64,000 nt of DNA from NCBI RefSeq assembly GCF_002420705.1, contig NZ_DIIM01000004.1, forward strand, positions 54,987 through 118,986. Direction: 5' to 3'. Origin of the DNA: Sphingobacterium sp. UBA5670 (lineage in GTDB: Bacteria > Bacteroidota > Bacteroidia > Sphingobacteriales > Sphingobacteriaceae). Every line of letters starts with the position of its first letter. Within the stretch, counting starts at the first letter, position 1. Made by a program: the position numbers and the translations under genes. The notes beneath the pieces are model-generated. The model ran no database searches. It was not told the origin of the DNA and saw nothing but the letters and a program-made list of their open reading frames with translations. Positions 32,793-42,276 of this stretch are shown piece after piece.

Positions 32793-33449
32793 TTATTTGT
32801 TGTAGTAAAACTCATCTATAACTTGGGAACCGGCCAATTGCTGATTAAAACGATCCAGATCATTCATTTTGCCCGAGATATCATACATTACTTCTAGCTT
32901 CCCACCTATTTTTTCTATGACACGCCTTGTCGTTTTAATCTTAAAATCAAGTGCTAATTGTTCAAATTCATGCAAATGATAGAATTCATTGGAGCTGAAT
33001 TTAATATGAAGTGAACGGATCAGGTAATAACGCGCTAAAAGGATCTCTATCCGTTGAAAAAGCGCAAGTATAACGACCATAAACACTGCAAAAGAGATCG
33101 CATATACAAGCTGCCCCAAACCTGCAAACATTCCAATTCCAGCTGTGGCCCAAATAACTGCAGCAGTAGTGAGGCCACTGACCGATAATTTACCTTTAAA
33201 TATGACTCCAGCACCAATAAAACCGATACCAGTTACAATATTGGCTGCAACACGGTCTGTACTATTGCCTATAAACAAACAGGAAACAATGGTAAACATG
33301 GCTGAGCCAAAACAAATAAGCACCACCGTTCGAAATCCAGCCGATTTGTTTCTGTATTCCCGTTCAAAACCAATTAAACTGCCACACAAAATTGAAGTAA
33401 GGGCATTTAATAAAGGTTCACTGCTCAAAAAATCAATAATGCTTTCCAT
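32793..33449 (-). CDS. MgtC/SapB family membrane protein
   Basis: 218 residues. The N-terminal half has about four transmembrane helices with signature ILCGSLIGFEREYRNKSAGFRT, AANIVTGIGFIGAGVIFKG and TAAVIWATAGIGMFAG. The C-terminal soluble domain is ACT-like (HEFEQLALDFKIKTTRRVIE). MgtC proteins affect magnesium homeostasis and, in pathogens, ATP synthase and virulence; no specific role can be read here. The ATG at 33449 is preferred to one 45 bp upstream since family members start just before this helix. Confidence 0.85.
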   Translation of the reverse strand: MESIIDFLSSEPLLNALTSILCGSLIGFEREYRNKSAGFRTVVLICFGSAMFTIVSCLFIGNSTDRVAANIVTGIGFIGAGVIFKGKLSVSGLTTAAVIWATAGIGMFAGLGQLVYAISFAVFMVVILALFQRIEILLARYYLIRSLHIKFSSNEFYHLHEFEQLALDFKIKTTRRVIEKIGGKLEVMYDISGKMNDLDRFNQQLAGSQVIDEFYYNK

Positions 33450-33475
33450 AAGAAACTTTTGCAGAAAGATTGAAT

Positions 33476-33509
33476 ATGGAGCCCCAATATGCATGCATTA
33501 GGACTCCAT
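33476..33509 (-). terminator. Hairpin downstream of mutS2
   Basis: ATGGAGTCC and GGGCTCCAT (minus strand) pair with one mismatch around a loop containing ATGCATGCAT. It begins 12 bp after the mutS2 stop. There is no strong U-tract, so it may be a processing site or weak terminator before the mgtC-like gene. Confidence 0.4.
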
Positions 33510-33520
33510 TTAATTTTTAA

Positions 33521-35890
33521 CTATAAATAAGCATAGGTTATGCCATCTCCTCCACGATCCTGATGTTCATCTTCAAATCGGCTTACATGACTATATTTGC
33601 GGAGATAATCACGGATGAATTTACGCAGAATACCATCCCCCTTGCCATGAATGATTTTTAAAGATGGATAACCAATCATTACGGCTCGATCCAATACGCG
33701 TTCCAGTTCATTTAACGCATCCTCTGTCCGCATGCCTCTAAGATCAAGTTCGGGTTTAAAGTCAGCTACAGTACCGGAAGATAGTGACCTGGACAAACTT
33801 TTTGCAGTTTTCTTCCCTTCCCGACCTTCAAGTTTAATCACATTCTTTCGCTTTTGAACAGTACGCAATTCACCCATGGCAAGAATTAAATTGTTCTTTG
33901 CAATTTCGACGATCTGCGCTTCAGCACCATTATCTATAATCTGTACCCAATCCCCAATATTTAATTCGGCGGATTCAGGCACTTTCACTTTGACGATTTG
34001 CTTTGCTGGTTTTTGCTCTTTGGGAAGAACAGCTTGAAGCGCCTGATCCAAATTGCTGCGCAGCTCACGTGTTTTCTCCTTATCCGCCTTTGCAGATTTG
34101 ATCTGCGCAACCGTATTTTCGATTAACTTATTCGAACTTTTAATAATCTGCTGCGCCTCCTCTTTGGCTTTCTTCAGTATGACACGTTTATTTTCTTCCA
34201 AATAGTTTTGTAGTTCAAGATACTCCGATTTAATCGACTCCAGTTCTTTCTCTCTTTTATTGATTGCTACTTTTGTATCAAATACTTCTTTCTTTTCTCT
34301 CTCTAAATCAATTAACAATGTGTCAACTTTCTTCTGCTGTACGCCAATCATACCCTTAGCAGATTCTAGAATATCTTTGCCCAAACCTATTTTCTGCGCA
34401 ATTTCAAATGCATAAGAACTTCCAGGTTTGCCAATCTGCAAGATATACATCGGTTTCATTTCGCGGTTGTCAAATAACATCGAAGCATTCTCCAGTCCAT
34501 GGGTATTACTAGCAAAGACTTTCAGATTTGAATAGTGTGTTGTCACGACTCCCCTAATTTGCTTTTTGTTTAGCGATTCCAATACAGCCTCAGCGATAGG
34601 TCCACCAAACAAAGGATCAGTTCCAGTCCCGAACTCGTCGATCAACACCAAGGTGCGACCATTCGCAAATTCAGTGAAATATTTCATCTTAGACAGATGG
34701 GCACTATAGGTACTTAAATCACTTTCGATGGATTGATCGTCACCTATATCTGCAAATATCTGTTTAAAAACACCTACTTTTGATGTCGGTTCAGCGGGAA
34801 TCAATAAACCTGACTGCACCATAATCTGCAACAGCCCCACCGTTTTCATACAAACTGATTTACCACCAGCATTAGGACCCGATACTACGATAACACGTTG
34901 GATATGATCAACCTGAATATTCAATGGAACAACAGTATGGTGCTGATTCAGTAGTAAAAGCGGATGGCGACCATTCACCAGATTGATCTCCGCCTCTTTT
35001 GACAATTCGGGCATCTCGGCCTCTATATCCAGTGCAAAGAGTGCTTTTGCGCGCACAAAATCCACTTTTGTCAATAGACCATGGTAAGACAGCAATAAAG
35101 GAATATGTGGACGGACTTTATCCGTCAATTCAACCAAAATGCGAATGACTTCACGCCTGCGTTCAAACTCTAGATCTCTGATTTTATTATTTAGGTGAAA
35201 CACCTCTTCAGGTTCTATATAAGCAGTTTGTCCGGTTGCAGATTCATCATGTATCAAACCTTTCAGCTTCCTTTTATTCTCTGCCAAAATAGGAATACAG
35301 AGCCGTCCATCCCGTATGGTTAGGTTCCCATCTGCGGTCCAACCACTGTCTTGAGCACTCTTAAAGATGCTGTTGATACGTTTCATTGCCTCTTGCTCGG
35401 CACGCTGAATCTGCTGCGTAATTTCCAACAACAAGCGGGAAGCATTATTTTTAAGTTTCCCACGTTCATCAATAACCATCTCGATATCACGAATAATTCC
35501 TTTCTCGATCGGTAAATGTTCAAATAGTACTTCAAGATTGGGGTAAAGCCCCTCGCGTTCGTTAAAATAACGAATAATGGCATAGACGGTTTTTAGAGAC
35601 AACAATACCCTAAAAAATTCCTCTTCAAGTAAAAATGTACCTTCTACCCTTGCCTTTTCAATAATGGATCGAAGAGGAAAAAAATTCTCAACGGGAAATG
35701 CACTGTCATTGATCAAAAGATCTTTAAACTCGCTAGTTTGTCTTAAAAATCTATCAATTTGATCGTAACGAGTCTGCGGTTGAATCTTTTCAACCAGCTC
35801 ACGGCCTGACTCACTCAGGCATTTTTCTTTTATTTTATCTTTTATCTCGGAAAATCCGAGTTTATCAATTGCATTTATTGGATATACCAT
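33521..35890 (-). CDS. mutS2: MutS2 endonuclease / recombination-blocking ATPase
   Basis: 789 residues. A MutS-like core with clamp helices, Walker A GPNAGGKSVCMKT, Walker B LVLIDEFGTGTDP, then TTHYSNLK. A long coiled coil follows (about 510-620, EKKEVFDTKVAINKREKE), then a KOW-like stretch and a C-terminal Smr nuclease domain (LDLRGMRTEDAL, IIHGKGDGILR). MutS2 suppresses homologous recombination and, in some bacteria, acts on collided ribosomes. It lies 21 bp after the DUF4296 lipoprotein gene. Confidence 0.95.
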   Translation of the reverse strand: MVYPINAIDKLGFSEIKDKIKEKCLSESGRELVEKIQPQTRYDQIDRFLRQTSEFKDLLINDSAFPVENFFPLRSIIEKARVEGTFLLEEEFFRVLLSLKTVYAIIRYFNEREGLYPNLEVLFEHLPIEKGIIRDIEMVIDERGKLKNNASRLLLEITQQIQRAEQEAMKRINSIFKSAQDSGWTADGNLTIRDGRLCIPILAENKRKLKGLIHDESATGQTAYIEPEEVFHLNNKIRDLEFERRREVIRILVELTDKVRPHIPLLLSYHGLLTKVDFVRAKALFALDIEAEMPELSKEAEINLVNGRHPLLLLNQHHTVVPLNIQVDHIQRVIVVSGPNAGGKSVCMKTVGLLQIMVQSGLLIPAEPTSKVGVFKQIFADIGDDQSIESDLSTYSAHLSKMKYFTEFANGRTLVLIDEFGTGTDPLFGGPIAEAVLESLNKKQIRGVVTTHYSNLKVFASNTHGLENASMLFDNREMKPMYILQIGKPGSSYAFEIAQKIGLGKDILESAKGMIGVQQKKVDTLLIDLEREKKEVFDTKVAINKREKELESIKSEYLELQNYLEENKRVILKKAKEEAQQIIKSSNKLIENTVAQIKSAKADKEKTRELRSNLDQALQAVLPKEQKPAKQIVKVKVPESAELNIGDWVQIIDNGAEAQIVEIAKNNLILAMGELRTVQKRKNVIKLEGREGKKTAKSLSRSLSSGTVADFKPELDLRGMRTEDALNELERVLDRAVMIGYPSLKIIHGKGDGILRKFIRDYLRKYSHVSRFEDEHQDRGGDGITYAYL

Positions 35891-35911
35891 AGAAATTATT
35901 TTCTTAAATGG

Positions 35912-36682
35912 TTAAAGTTTCACCGGCGGCTTTATCTGCTGCGGCGGAGTAAGAACTGGCCTCTTTTCCAGTTCACTTGTTGTTGGCGCTGGCACCACAG
36001 ATTTTTGTGTCAATGTAGTATCCCTAGTCGAAGTACCAGGTGTTATCGGCGGAGAAACTACATTTTTCTGTGGAGAAGGCGTTTCAATTGGTAAATTTGA
36101 AATGCCTACGGACAGCTGATTCATTAAATAACCGTCCATGCTGATACCAGTCTTTGATTGAATTCCTTTGTTAAACAGTGAAGAAGATTCTCTAAAATTG
36201 AATTTCGACTTATTCGGCAAATAATGTATAAGTGCTGCGATACGCTCCTGATAGGCCTGCTGCGCACGCATAACGCGATTTGTGCTATCCTGAATATGCA
36301 TATTTTGAATAGAATCCCTCGTCCGGATGGAATCCTGTTTTTTTCGTTCTATATCCGAATAAAACTTATTTTCCTTCGTCAGATTATCTTCCACCCTCTT
36401 ATAAATAGAGGCCATAACTTCTGCATCCTTACCATAATAGTCCAAATTCTTCCTGAAAGAGACCGAATCCAAACCGTATTTGTCAAAAGTCACTTGATAC
36501 AAAGGCAACATCACTTTGCGTGCACTATCGATCGGTAAAATATTGAGATAGGAATCAGTCAATTGAATTTCAGTAAGTGCGTCGACAAACTTACTTTGAG
36601 AGATAATATCTTTCCCCCCAGTTCCGACACAAGAACCAAATAAAAAAATCACAGCAAGTAGATTCAGTATTAATCGTAGCAT
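35912..36682 (-). CDS. DUF4296 lipoprotein
   Basis: 256 residues. Lipobox LFGSC (Cys17) after a hydrophobic leader. The conserved segment FVDALTEIQLTDSYLNILPI and YQVTFDKYGLDSVSFRKNLDYY is the DUF4296 signature, a Bacteroidota-specific family of unknown role. The C-terminus (about 190-256) is a Pro/Thr-rich low-complexity tail, suggesting a flexible surface or periplasmic extension. ATG at 36682; TAAATTTG on the minus strand (36697-36704) is a fitting -7 box 15 bp upstream. Divergent from the YggS-like gene and co-directional with mutS2. Confidence 0.8.
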   Translation of the reverse strand: MLRLILNLLAVIFLFGSCVGTGGKDIISQSKFVDALTEIQLTDSYLNILPIDSARKVMLPLYQVTFDKYGLDSVSFRKNLDYYGKDAEVMASIYKRVEDNLTKENKFYSDIERKKQDSIRTRDSIQNMHIQDSTNRVMRAQQAYQERIAALIHYLPNKSKFNFRESSSLFNKGIQSKTGISMDGYLMNQLSVGISNLPIETPSPQKNVVSPPITPGTSTRDTTLTQKSVVPAPTTSELEKRPVLTPPQQIKPPVKL

Positions 36683-36755
36683 TTCGTAGTTTTGTACAAA
36701 TTTACAAAAAGCACCGACATTTGGCACTTTTTACATCATCAAAACTATATCATAA

Positions 36756-37448
36756 ATGAGTATCGCTAGTAATTTAGAAGCATTAAGATTGGAAACCGAG
36801 GCTGTTGGTGTACGACTTGTAGCTGTTTCAAAAACAAAATCCAATTCAGACATCATGGAGGCTTACGAAGCTGGACAACGTATCTTTGGTGAAAATCATG
36901 TTCAAGAGTTGGTTGAAAAAGCAGCGCTTTTACCTAAAGATATTCAGTGGCATATGATAGGGCACCTTCAGACAAATAAGGTTAAATATATCGTACCTTT
37001 CATCAACTTAATTGCATCAGTCGATTCATTAAAATTACTGAAAGAAATCAACAAACATGCGCTAAAAGCAAAGCGGACAATCGACTGCCTTTTGCAGGTA
37101 TATATTGCGGAAGAAGAAACAAAATTTGGGTTTGACCATGCCGAGCTCATCGAACTTCTCCGTGATGAAGAGTTTCTTGCGTTGACAAATATTCGTATAT
37201 GCGGTTTGATGGGAATTGCGTCAAATACGGATAAGGAAAAAGTAATTAAAGCTGAATTCTATGAACTGAAGATGTTGTTTGATGGAATCAAGGCAAGTTT
37301 CTACCGAAAAGATGAGTTTTTCAACACCCTATCCATGGGAATGTCCTCAGACTATAAACTGGCAATAGCGGAAGGTTCGACGATGGTACGGATTGGAAGT
37401 ACAATTTTTGGCAAAAGAATTATAAAACATTTCAAAAACAATGACTAA
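36756..37448 (+). CDS. YggS-family PLP homeostasis protein
   Basis: 230 residues. PLP lysine Lys26 in VAVSKTKSN, then FGENHVQEL, WHMIGHLQTNKVKYI and LSMGMSSDYKLAIAEGSTMVRIGS, the pattern of YggS/PLPBP. These proteins bind pyridoxal phosphate and maintain vitamin B6 balance; no catalytic reaction is known. The stop codon overlaps the next acetyltransferase start by 8 bp. Confidence 0.93.
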   Translation: MSIASNLEALRLETEAVGVRLVAVSKTKSNSDIMEAYEAGQRIFGENHVQELVEKAALLPKDIQWHMIGHLQTNKVKYIVPFINLIASVDSLKLLKEINKHALKAKRTIDCLLQVYIAEEETKFGFDHAELIELLRDEEFLALTNIRICGLMGIASNTDKEKVIKAEFYELKMLFDGIKASFYRKDEFFNTLSMGMSSDYKLAIAEGSTMVRIGSTIFGKRIIKHFKNND

Positions 37449-37893
37449 AACCACTATACGACAAGCAGTTATTGCAGACTGTCCACGAATGCTTGAGTTA
37501 ATCAAAGAGTTAGCTATTTATGAGAAAGCGCCAGACGAAGTAACCGTATCACTTTCAGAATTTCAGGATGCTGGTTTTGGTACTCATCCGGTATGGGGTG
37601 CCTTTGTTGCGGAGATAGACGGCGAAATTGTTGGAATTTCATTATATTATACACGCTATTCGACCTGGAAAGGCCGGAGACTCTATTTAGAGGATCTGAT
37701 TGTCACAGAAAGTATGCGGGGTCTAGGAATTGGTAAACTACTTTTTGATAAGACTTTGGATTATGGCAAACAGTGTGGATTTCATGGAATGGTATGGCAG
37801 GTCCTGGATTGGAATGAGCCGGCTATAAAATTTTATGAAAGATATAAAGCAAACTTTGATGCGGAGTGGATCAATGTGTCAATCACTTATTAA
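37441..37893 (+). CDS. GNAT acetyltransferase, diamine/polyamine type
   Basis: 150 residues. Features of the SAT1-like branch: IRQAVIADCPRMLELIKELA, FVAEIDGEIVGISLYY, the acetyl-CoA loop MRGLGIGKLLF and QVLDWNEPAIKFYERY. The branch contains spermidine/spermine and thialysine acetyltransferases; the actual substrate here is a guess. Translationally coupled to the YggS-like gene by overlap. Confidence 0.85.
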   Translation: MTKTTIRQAVIADCPRMLELIKELAIYEKAPDEVTVSLSEFQDAGFGTHPVWGAFVAEIDGEIVGISLYYTRYSTWKGRRLYLEDLIVTESMRGLGIGKLLFDKTLDYGKQCGFHGMVWQVLDWNEPAIKFYERYKANFDAEWINVSITY

Positions 37894-37914
37894 ATAACAG
37901 GAATATTCAAATCA

Positions 37915-38706
37915 ATGCGGTTTCACTTTTTTTTAAAGATTTTAGTTCTCAGCGGTTTGTTATACGCATGCAATGGTCAAAATAAAACACCTGTAGAAGT
38001 ACAGCATACCGATACACTCTTCTACACCAGAAAAAACATAGATGAGCATAGCAATTATTTTCTAAAAGAAGATGATCGATTGGATACGACCTATTTCCGG
38101 GCAAAATATCCTATTTTCAAAGAAAGCAAAATTAATGACCTTATTGCTACCGTGGTTCATCTCGAAGGCGATACAAGCATGGAAGAGGCAGCACATCGTT
38201 TTATTAATTCCTACAACGAGTACGTAGAAGAGAATAATGGGAAATCTACAGCAACCTGGAACCGGGACCTACAAGTGGATGTAGTCGCCAACACTCCCAT
38301 TTTCTTAGGACTACGAACCAAACAGGAAGAGTATACCGGTGGAGCACATGGAGACCACTTCATTCTATATTCGAATTTTGATCGACAATCCAACAAAGCG
38401 ATTACGATCGATGATATCATTTTAGAAGATAATAAAGATAAATTTATAAAGATCGTTGAGCAGTATTTCCGGAATCAAGAAGGATTAAGCGGTGATGATT
38501 CATTAAATGGAAAATATTTTTTTGAAGACGGCAAGTTTTCATTGGCCGATAATTTCACTTTTGAAAAAAATGATATCCTGTTTTACTACAATGTATACGA
38601 GATCAAATCCTATGCCGAGGGAAATACAGAACTGCGTATCCCCTATACAACATTTAAGCATCTGATTTCGGACAAAGGACTAAACTATATCAACAGTATC
38701 AATTAG
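37915..38706 (+). CDS. DUF4163/DUF3298 (RsiV-like) lipoprotein
   Basis: 263 residues. Lipobox LYAC after a signal peptide. The mid-region EEYTGGAHGDHFILYSNFDR and IDDIILEDNKDKFIKIVEQY is typical of the DUF4163 plus DUF3298 pair also found in RsiV and PdaC, which bind or process cell-wall material. Outer- or inner-membrane attached. It lies 21 bp after the acetyltransferase gene and 23 bp before aspartate kinase, so all are probably in one transcript. Confidence 0.8.
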   Translation: MRFHFFLKILVLSGLLYACNGQNKTPVEVQHTDTLFYTRKNIDEHSNYFLKEDDRLDTTYFRAKYPIFKESKINDLIATVVHLEGDTSMEEAAHRFINSYNEYVEENNGKSTATWNRDLQVDVVANTPIFLGLRTKQEEYTGGAHGDHFILYSNFDRQSNKAITIDDIILEDNKDKFIKIVEQYFRNQEGLSGDDSLNGKYFFEDGKFSLADNFTFEKNDILFYYNVYEIKSYAEGNTELRIPYTTFKHLISDKGLNYINSIN

Positions 38707-38729
38707 CAATCAACTAAACTAATAAATAA

Positions 38730-39992
38730 ATGCAGGTTTTTAAATTTGGAGGGGCGTCAGTAAAAGATGCTGAAAGTGTCAGAAATTCAGCGCGGATTAT
38801 TTCAAAATACAAAGGCGACGCCTTATTAGTCGTCATATCCGCTATGGGAAAGACAACAAACCTCCTGGAAAAATTGACCAAAGAGTATTTTAATAACACA
38901 GGTTCGCAGTTTCAGTCATTAGAGGAAGCTAAAGAATTTCACTTTCATATCCTTCAGGAATTGTTTCCTGAAGCCGGAAACCCTATATTCGATGAAATTG
39001 CCAACTGCTTTGTCGAAATCGAATGGATTTTGGAAGAAGAACCTCAAGACTCATATGATTACCTTTTTGATCAGATTGTGTCGATGGGCGAACTTATCTC
39101 CACGAAGATCGTTGCGGCCTATGTTTCTTCGATTGGAGAAAAAGTAAAATGGCTGGATGCACGTGACTATATATTCACAGATAATACCTATCGCGAAGCT
39201 GTGGTGGACTGGAACAAAACGGAAGAAAAAATCCGTGCAGAACTTCCTGCTATTCTCGACGAATACATTGTAATCACACAAGGATTTTTGGGATCTACTT
39301 CTGAAAATTTCACAACTACCTTAGGCCGTGAAGGGTCCGACTATTCTGCAGCGATATTTGCGTCCTGTTTAAATGCCGAAAATGTAACCATTTGGAAAGA
39401 TGTACCGGGTGTCCTCAATGCGGATCCAAAATGGTTTGAAAAAACTGAATTGATTCCTGAATTGTCTTACACCGACGCTATTGAACTTACCTATTACGGC
39501 GCAACAGTCATCCATCCGAAAACAATAAAACCCCTGCAAAACAAAAAGATTGCTCTAAATGTACGTTCCTTTGTTGATCCCGATTCACCCGGTACCATGA
39601 TAAAGAGTACAAATCAGACCTTACCAGTACCCTCTTTTATCTTTAAGGTCAACCAGATTTTCATTTCTATCTCGCCGAGAGATTTCTCCTTTATAGTCGA
39701 AGACAACCTCCGGGATATCTTTAATTTATTTCATGAGCACCGTATCAAAATCAATATGATGCACAACACAGCAATCAATTTTACGGTATCAGTAGACGAT
39801 ACAGGGAAAAATCTGGTCGACCTGATCAATGAATTAGAGCAGCGTTTTAAGGTCAAGTATGAATCAGGACTAGAGCTCATTACAATCCGTTACTACAATC
39901 AGGAGACAATTGACCGTGTTTTGGTTGATAAGGAAGTTATTAGCGAATTAAAGGATACTTATACTTGCCAACTTCTTGTTAAAAAAATATAA
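38730..39992 (+). CDS. Aspartate kinase (monofunctional)
   Basis: 420 residues. N-terminal KFGGASVKD, SAMGKTTNLL, TTLGREGSDYSAAIFA and WKDVPGVLNADPK form the amino-acid kinase domain; a C-terminal ACT region of about 130 residues follows. It phosphorylates aspartate, the first step to lysine, threonine and methionine. No homoserine dehydrogenase is fused. Feedback type cannot be read. The next gene begins directly after the stop codon. Confidence 0.92.
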   Translation: MQVFKFGGASVKDAESVRNSARIISKYKGDALLVVISAMGKTTNLLEKLTKEYFNNTGSQFQSLEEAKEFHFHILQELFPEAGNPIFDEIANCFVEIEWILEEEPQDSYDYLFDQIVSMGELISTKIVAAYVSSIGEKVKWLDARDYIFTDNTYREAVVDWNKTEEKIRAELPAILDEYIVITQGFLGSTSENFTTTLGREGSDYSAAIFASCLNAENVTIWKDVPGVLNADPKWFEKTELIPELSYTDAIELTYYGATVIHPKTIKPLQNKKIALNVRSFVDPDSPGTMIKSTNQTLPVPSFIFKVNQIFISISPRDFSFIVEDNLRDIFNLFHEHRIKINMMHNTAINFTVSVDDTGKNLVDLINELEQRFKVKYESGLELITIRYYNQETIDRVLVDKEVISELKDTYTCQLLVKKI

Positions 39993-41180
39993 ATGAATAC
40001 ATTAATCCTTCAAGAGGAGATTCAGCAGTTTTTAGAGAAAAACATGCATGAGTCCCCAGCTAAAATTGCGTTAAAAAAATCTCCTTTTGAAGGAATATCT
40101 TCCGCTGAACTTGCAGCCCAGCTTGATGGTCGCCAGCGGGCAAGTATTAAAATTCCATTGTGGGCACAAACACCAGGAATCTACTTTCCTGCTAAGCTTA
40201 ATCTTGAGCAATGTTCCTCCGAGAAAACAGGTATATTCAAAAGTTCGCTTATAAAAAAAGGAAGTCATTTAATTGACGCCACTAGCGGTTTCGGTGTTGA
40301 TAGCTACTACTTCTCGCAAAAGGCAAAAAAAGTAACTTCTTGTGAGTTGAACCCCGAACTCGCTGCAATTTCAATGCATAATGCGGCAGTCTTAAATGCA
40401 GACAATCTCCAGGTCATCGCTGCAAATGGAGTCGATTATATTCTCAGGGGCCCGGCTGAACGATTTGATTATATCTACCTAGACCCATCAAGAAGAGTCC
40501 TGAATAAAAAGGTATTTTTACTGGATGAATGTGAGCCTAATCTAGTTGAATTACAAGATGAGTTTTTTAAACATGCTGATACGATAATCAGCAAGCTTGC
40601 TCCATTATTGGATATATCAGCGGCAATACAAGCGCTCCGACATGTAAAAAACGTTTACGTCGTTTCTTTACAGAATGACTGCAAGGAACTCATTTTTATA
40701 CAGGAAAAGGGCTACGAAGGTGAGCCATCCATACATGGCGTAAGATTGTTTCAAGATCAGCAGCAGCTTGTCTCCTTTACTTACGAAAACGAACGTGCAA
40801 TTGTAAACGATTACAGTGCTCCCCTGTCCTATTTATATGAACCTGATGTTGCACTATCCAAAGCTGGAGCTTTTAAAACGATTGCTCAAGTGTTCAATGT
40901 AAAAAAACTGCATAAAAACACCCACCTCTATACCTCCGATAAAAAGGTTGAAAATTTTCCGGGCAAGACATTTGTTATAAAGCAAGTAGAATCTTTCACG
41001 GATTTTAAGAAAAGTAAAAAACAATTAAAATCCGATATTATCGCAAAAAACTTCCCCTTGAAAACCGAGGAAATCAAAAAGAAGTTTAAAATAAAAGATG
41101 CCGGCGACTCGTTCACATTTTTTACGACAACCCTAAATGATCAATTTAGTGTCATACATACACAACGTCTCTTAGAATAG
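39993..41180 (+). CDS. Class I SAM-dependent methyltransferase with THUMP-like domain
   Basis: 395 residues. The SAM site is DATSGFGVDSYYFSQKAKKV with SCELNPELA, then FDYIYLDPSRR in place of the DPPY motif. The C-terminal region (about 290-395, ending in TFFTTTLNDQFSVIHTQRLL) matches the THUMP_like type found in Bacteroidota. The target is probably RNA but not known. It abuts the aspartate kinase stop, so co-translation is likely. Confidence 0.82.
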   Translation: MNTLILQEEIQQFLEKNMHESPAKIALKKSPFEGISSAELAAQLDGRQRASIKIPLWAQTPGIYFPAKLNLEQCSSEKTGIFKSSLIKKGSHLIDATSGFGVDSYYFSQKAKKVTSCELNPELAAISMHNAAVLNADNLQVIAANGVDYILRGPAERFDYIYLDPSRRVLNKKVFLLDECEPNLVELQDEFFKHADTIISKLAPLLDISAAIQALRHVKNVYVVSLQNDCKELIFIQEKGYEGEPSIHGVRLFQDQQQLVSFTYENERAIVNDYSAPLSYLYEPDVALSKAGAFKTIAQVFNVKKLHKNTHLYTSDKKVENFPGKTFVIKQVESFTDFKKSKKQLKSDIIAKNFPLKTEEIKKKFKIKDAGDSFTFFTTTLNDQFSVIHTQRLLE

Positions 41181-41226
41181 ACATTTTCATTACAATTGTC
41201 GAAATTCTTCTCCGTAATTTTAATGC

Positions 41227-42216
41227 ATGGATAAAATAGCATTATCAGCATTGGACTTAGCACCAATCAAAAAAGGAGAAAATACCGCCAGTGCCTTACG
41301 ACGTACTGTAAAAATTGCCCAACATATAGAGACACTAGATTTTAAAAGGATTTGGGTTGCCGAACATCATAATATGGAATATATAGCCAGCTCAGCAACA
41401 TCACTTCTGATACAGCATATAGCGGCAAACACCCAACATATACGTGTGGGATCTGGGGGCATCATGCTGCCGAATCATGCACCATTGGTCATTGCTGAGC
41501 AATTTGGTACATTAGAAACATTATTTCCCGGTCGTATTGATCTTGGTTTGGGGCGTGCTCCGGGAACGGACCAGCTGACCGCCATGGCGTTACGCAGAAA
41601 CAACCTGAATACAGCCTTTCAATTTCCACAAGAGGTAAAAGATCTGCAGCGGTATTTCAGTGCAGAGAACTATGATGCAAAAGTTAGAGCTTTTCCAGGT
41701 GAAGGTTTGGATATCCCACTCTATATTTTGGGATCAAGCACCGATAGTGCCTATTTAGCGGCTAGCTTGGGTCTTCCTTATGCTTTTGCAACGCATTTTG
41801 CTCCGGCACAGTTTGCTTCAGCAAGCATGATCTATCATCAAAATTTTGTACCTTCAGAAGTTTTAGAAAAACCTTATTTCATCTCGTGTGTCAATGTTAT
41901 CGCAGCTGACAGTACCGAAGAAGCAAATTTTTTGGCAACAAGCTTCTATAACCTATTTGCCGGCATAGTGACCAACACACGAAGGCCTCTCTCAGAACCA
42001 ACGCAGGATGTAATTTACAAAGGTATCCCCGCAATTGAGCAGGCCGTACAGAGTATGGCTTCTTGTGCATTTATTGGCGATGGTGCCAAAATCCGTCCGG
42101 AAATAGAAAAGTTTGTTAAGGATCATAAGGTCGATGAAATCATGGCGACTTCCTATATCTTCGATGACGACAAATGTCTTCGTTCATTTTCATTGTTAAA
42201 AGAGCTATTTAGCTAG
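41227..42216 (+). CDS. LLM-class flavin-dependent oxidoreductase
   Basis: 329 residues. Luciferase-like TIM barrel with ALDLAPIKKGENTASALRRT, VAEHHNMEYIASSAT and PGRIDLGLGRAPGTDQLT, the pattern of the YhbW/MsnO8 branch. Likely FMN-dependent monooxygenase of unknown substrate. Two ATGs lie four bases apart; the second (41227) is in frame. A perfect hairpin starts 16 bp after the stop. Confidence 0.88.
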   Translation: MDKIALSALDLAPIKKGENTASALRRTVKIAQHIETLDFKRIWVAEHHNMEYIASSATSLLIQHIAANTQHIRVGSGGIMLPNHAPLVIAEQFGTLETLFPGRIDLGLGRAPGTDQLTAMALRRNNLNTAFQFPQEVKDLQRYFSAENYDAKVRAFPGEGLDIPLYILGSSTDSAYLAASLGLPYAFATHFAPAQFASASMIYHQNFVPSEVLEKPYFISCVNVIAADSTEEANFLATSFYNLFAGIVTNTRRPLSEPTQDVIYKGIPAIEQAVQSMASCAFIGDGAKIRPEIEKFVKDHKVDEIMATSYIFDDDKCLRSFSLLKELFS

Positions 42217-42232
42217 GAAACAGAAATATTAT

Positions 42233-42276
42233 ATATACGGTGAATTTTATATATTTAAGCAAAATTCACCGTATAT
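42233..42276 (+). repeat. 16-bp perfect hairpin reaching into the next start codon
   Basis: ATATACGGTGAATTTT (42233-42248) and AAAATTCACCGTATAT (42261-42276) are perfect complements around a 12-base loop. The right arm includes the A and U of the lipoprotein ATG at 42275. No U-tract follows, so it is not a typical terminator; it would hide the start codon in the mRNA. Confidence 0.7.

Noticed and set aside
42233..42276. Terminator of the LLM oxidoreductase gene
   Set aside because: No U-tract follows and the right arm enters the next start codon; kept as a regulatory hairpin instead.
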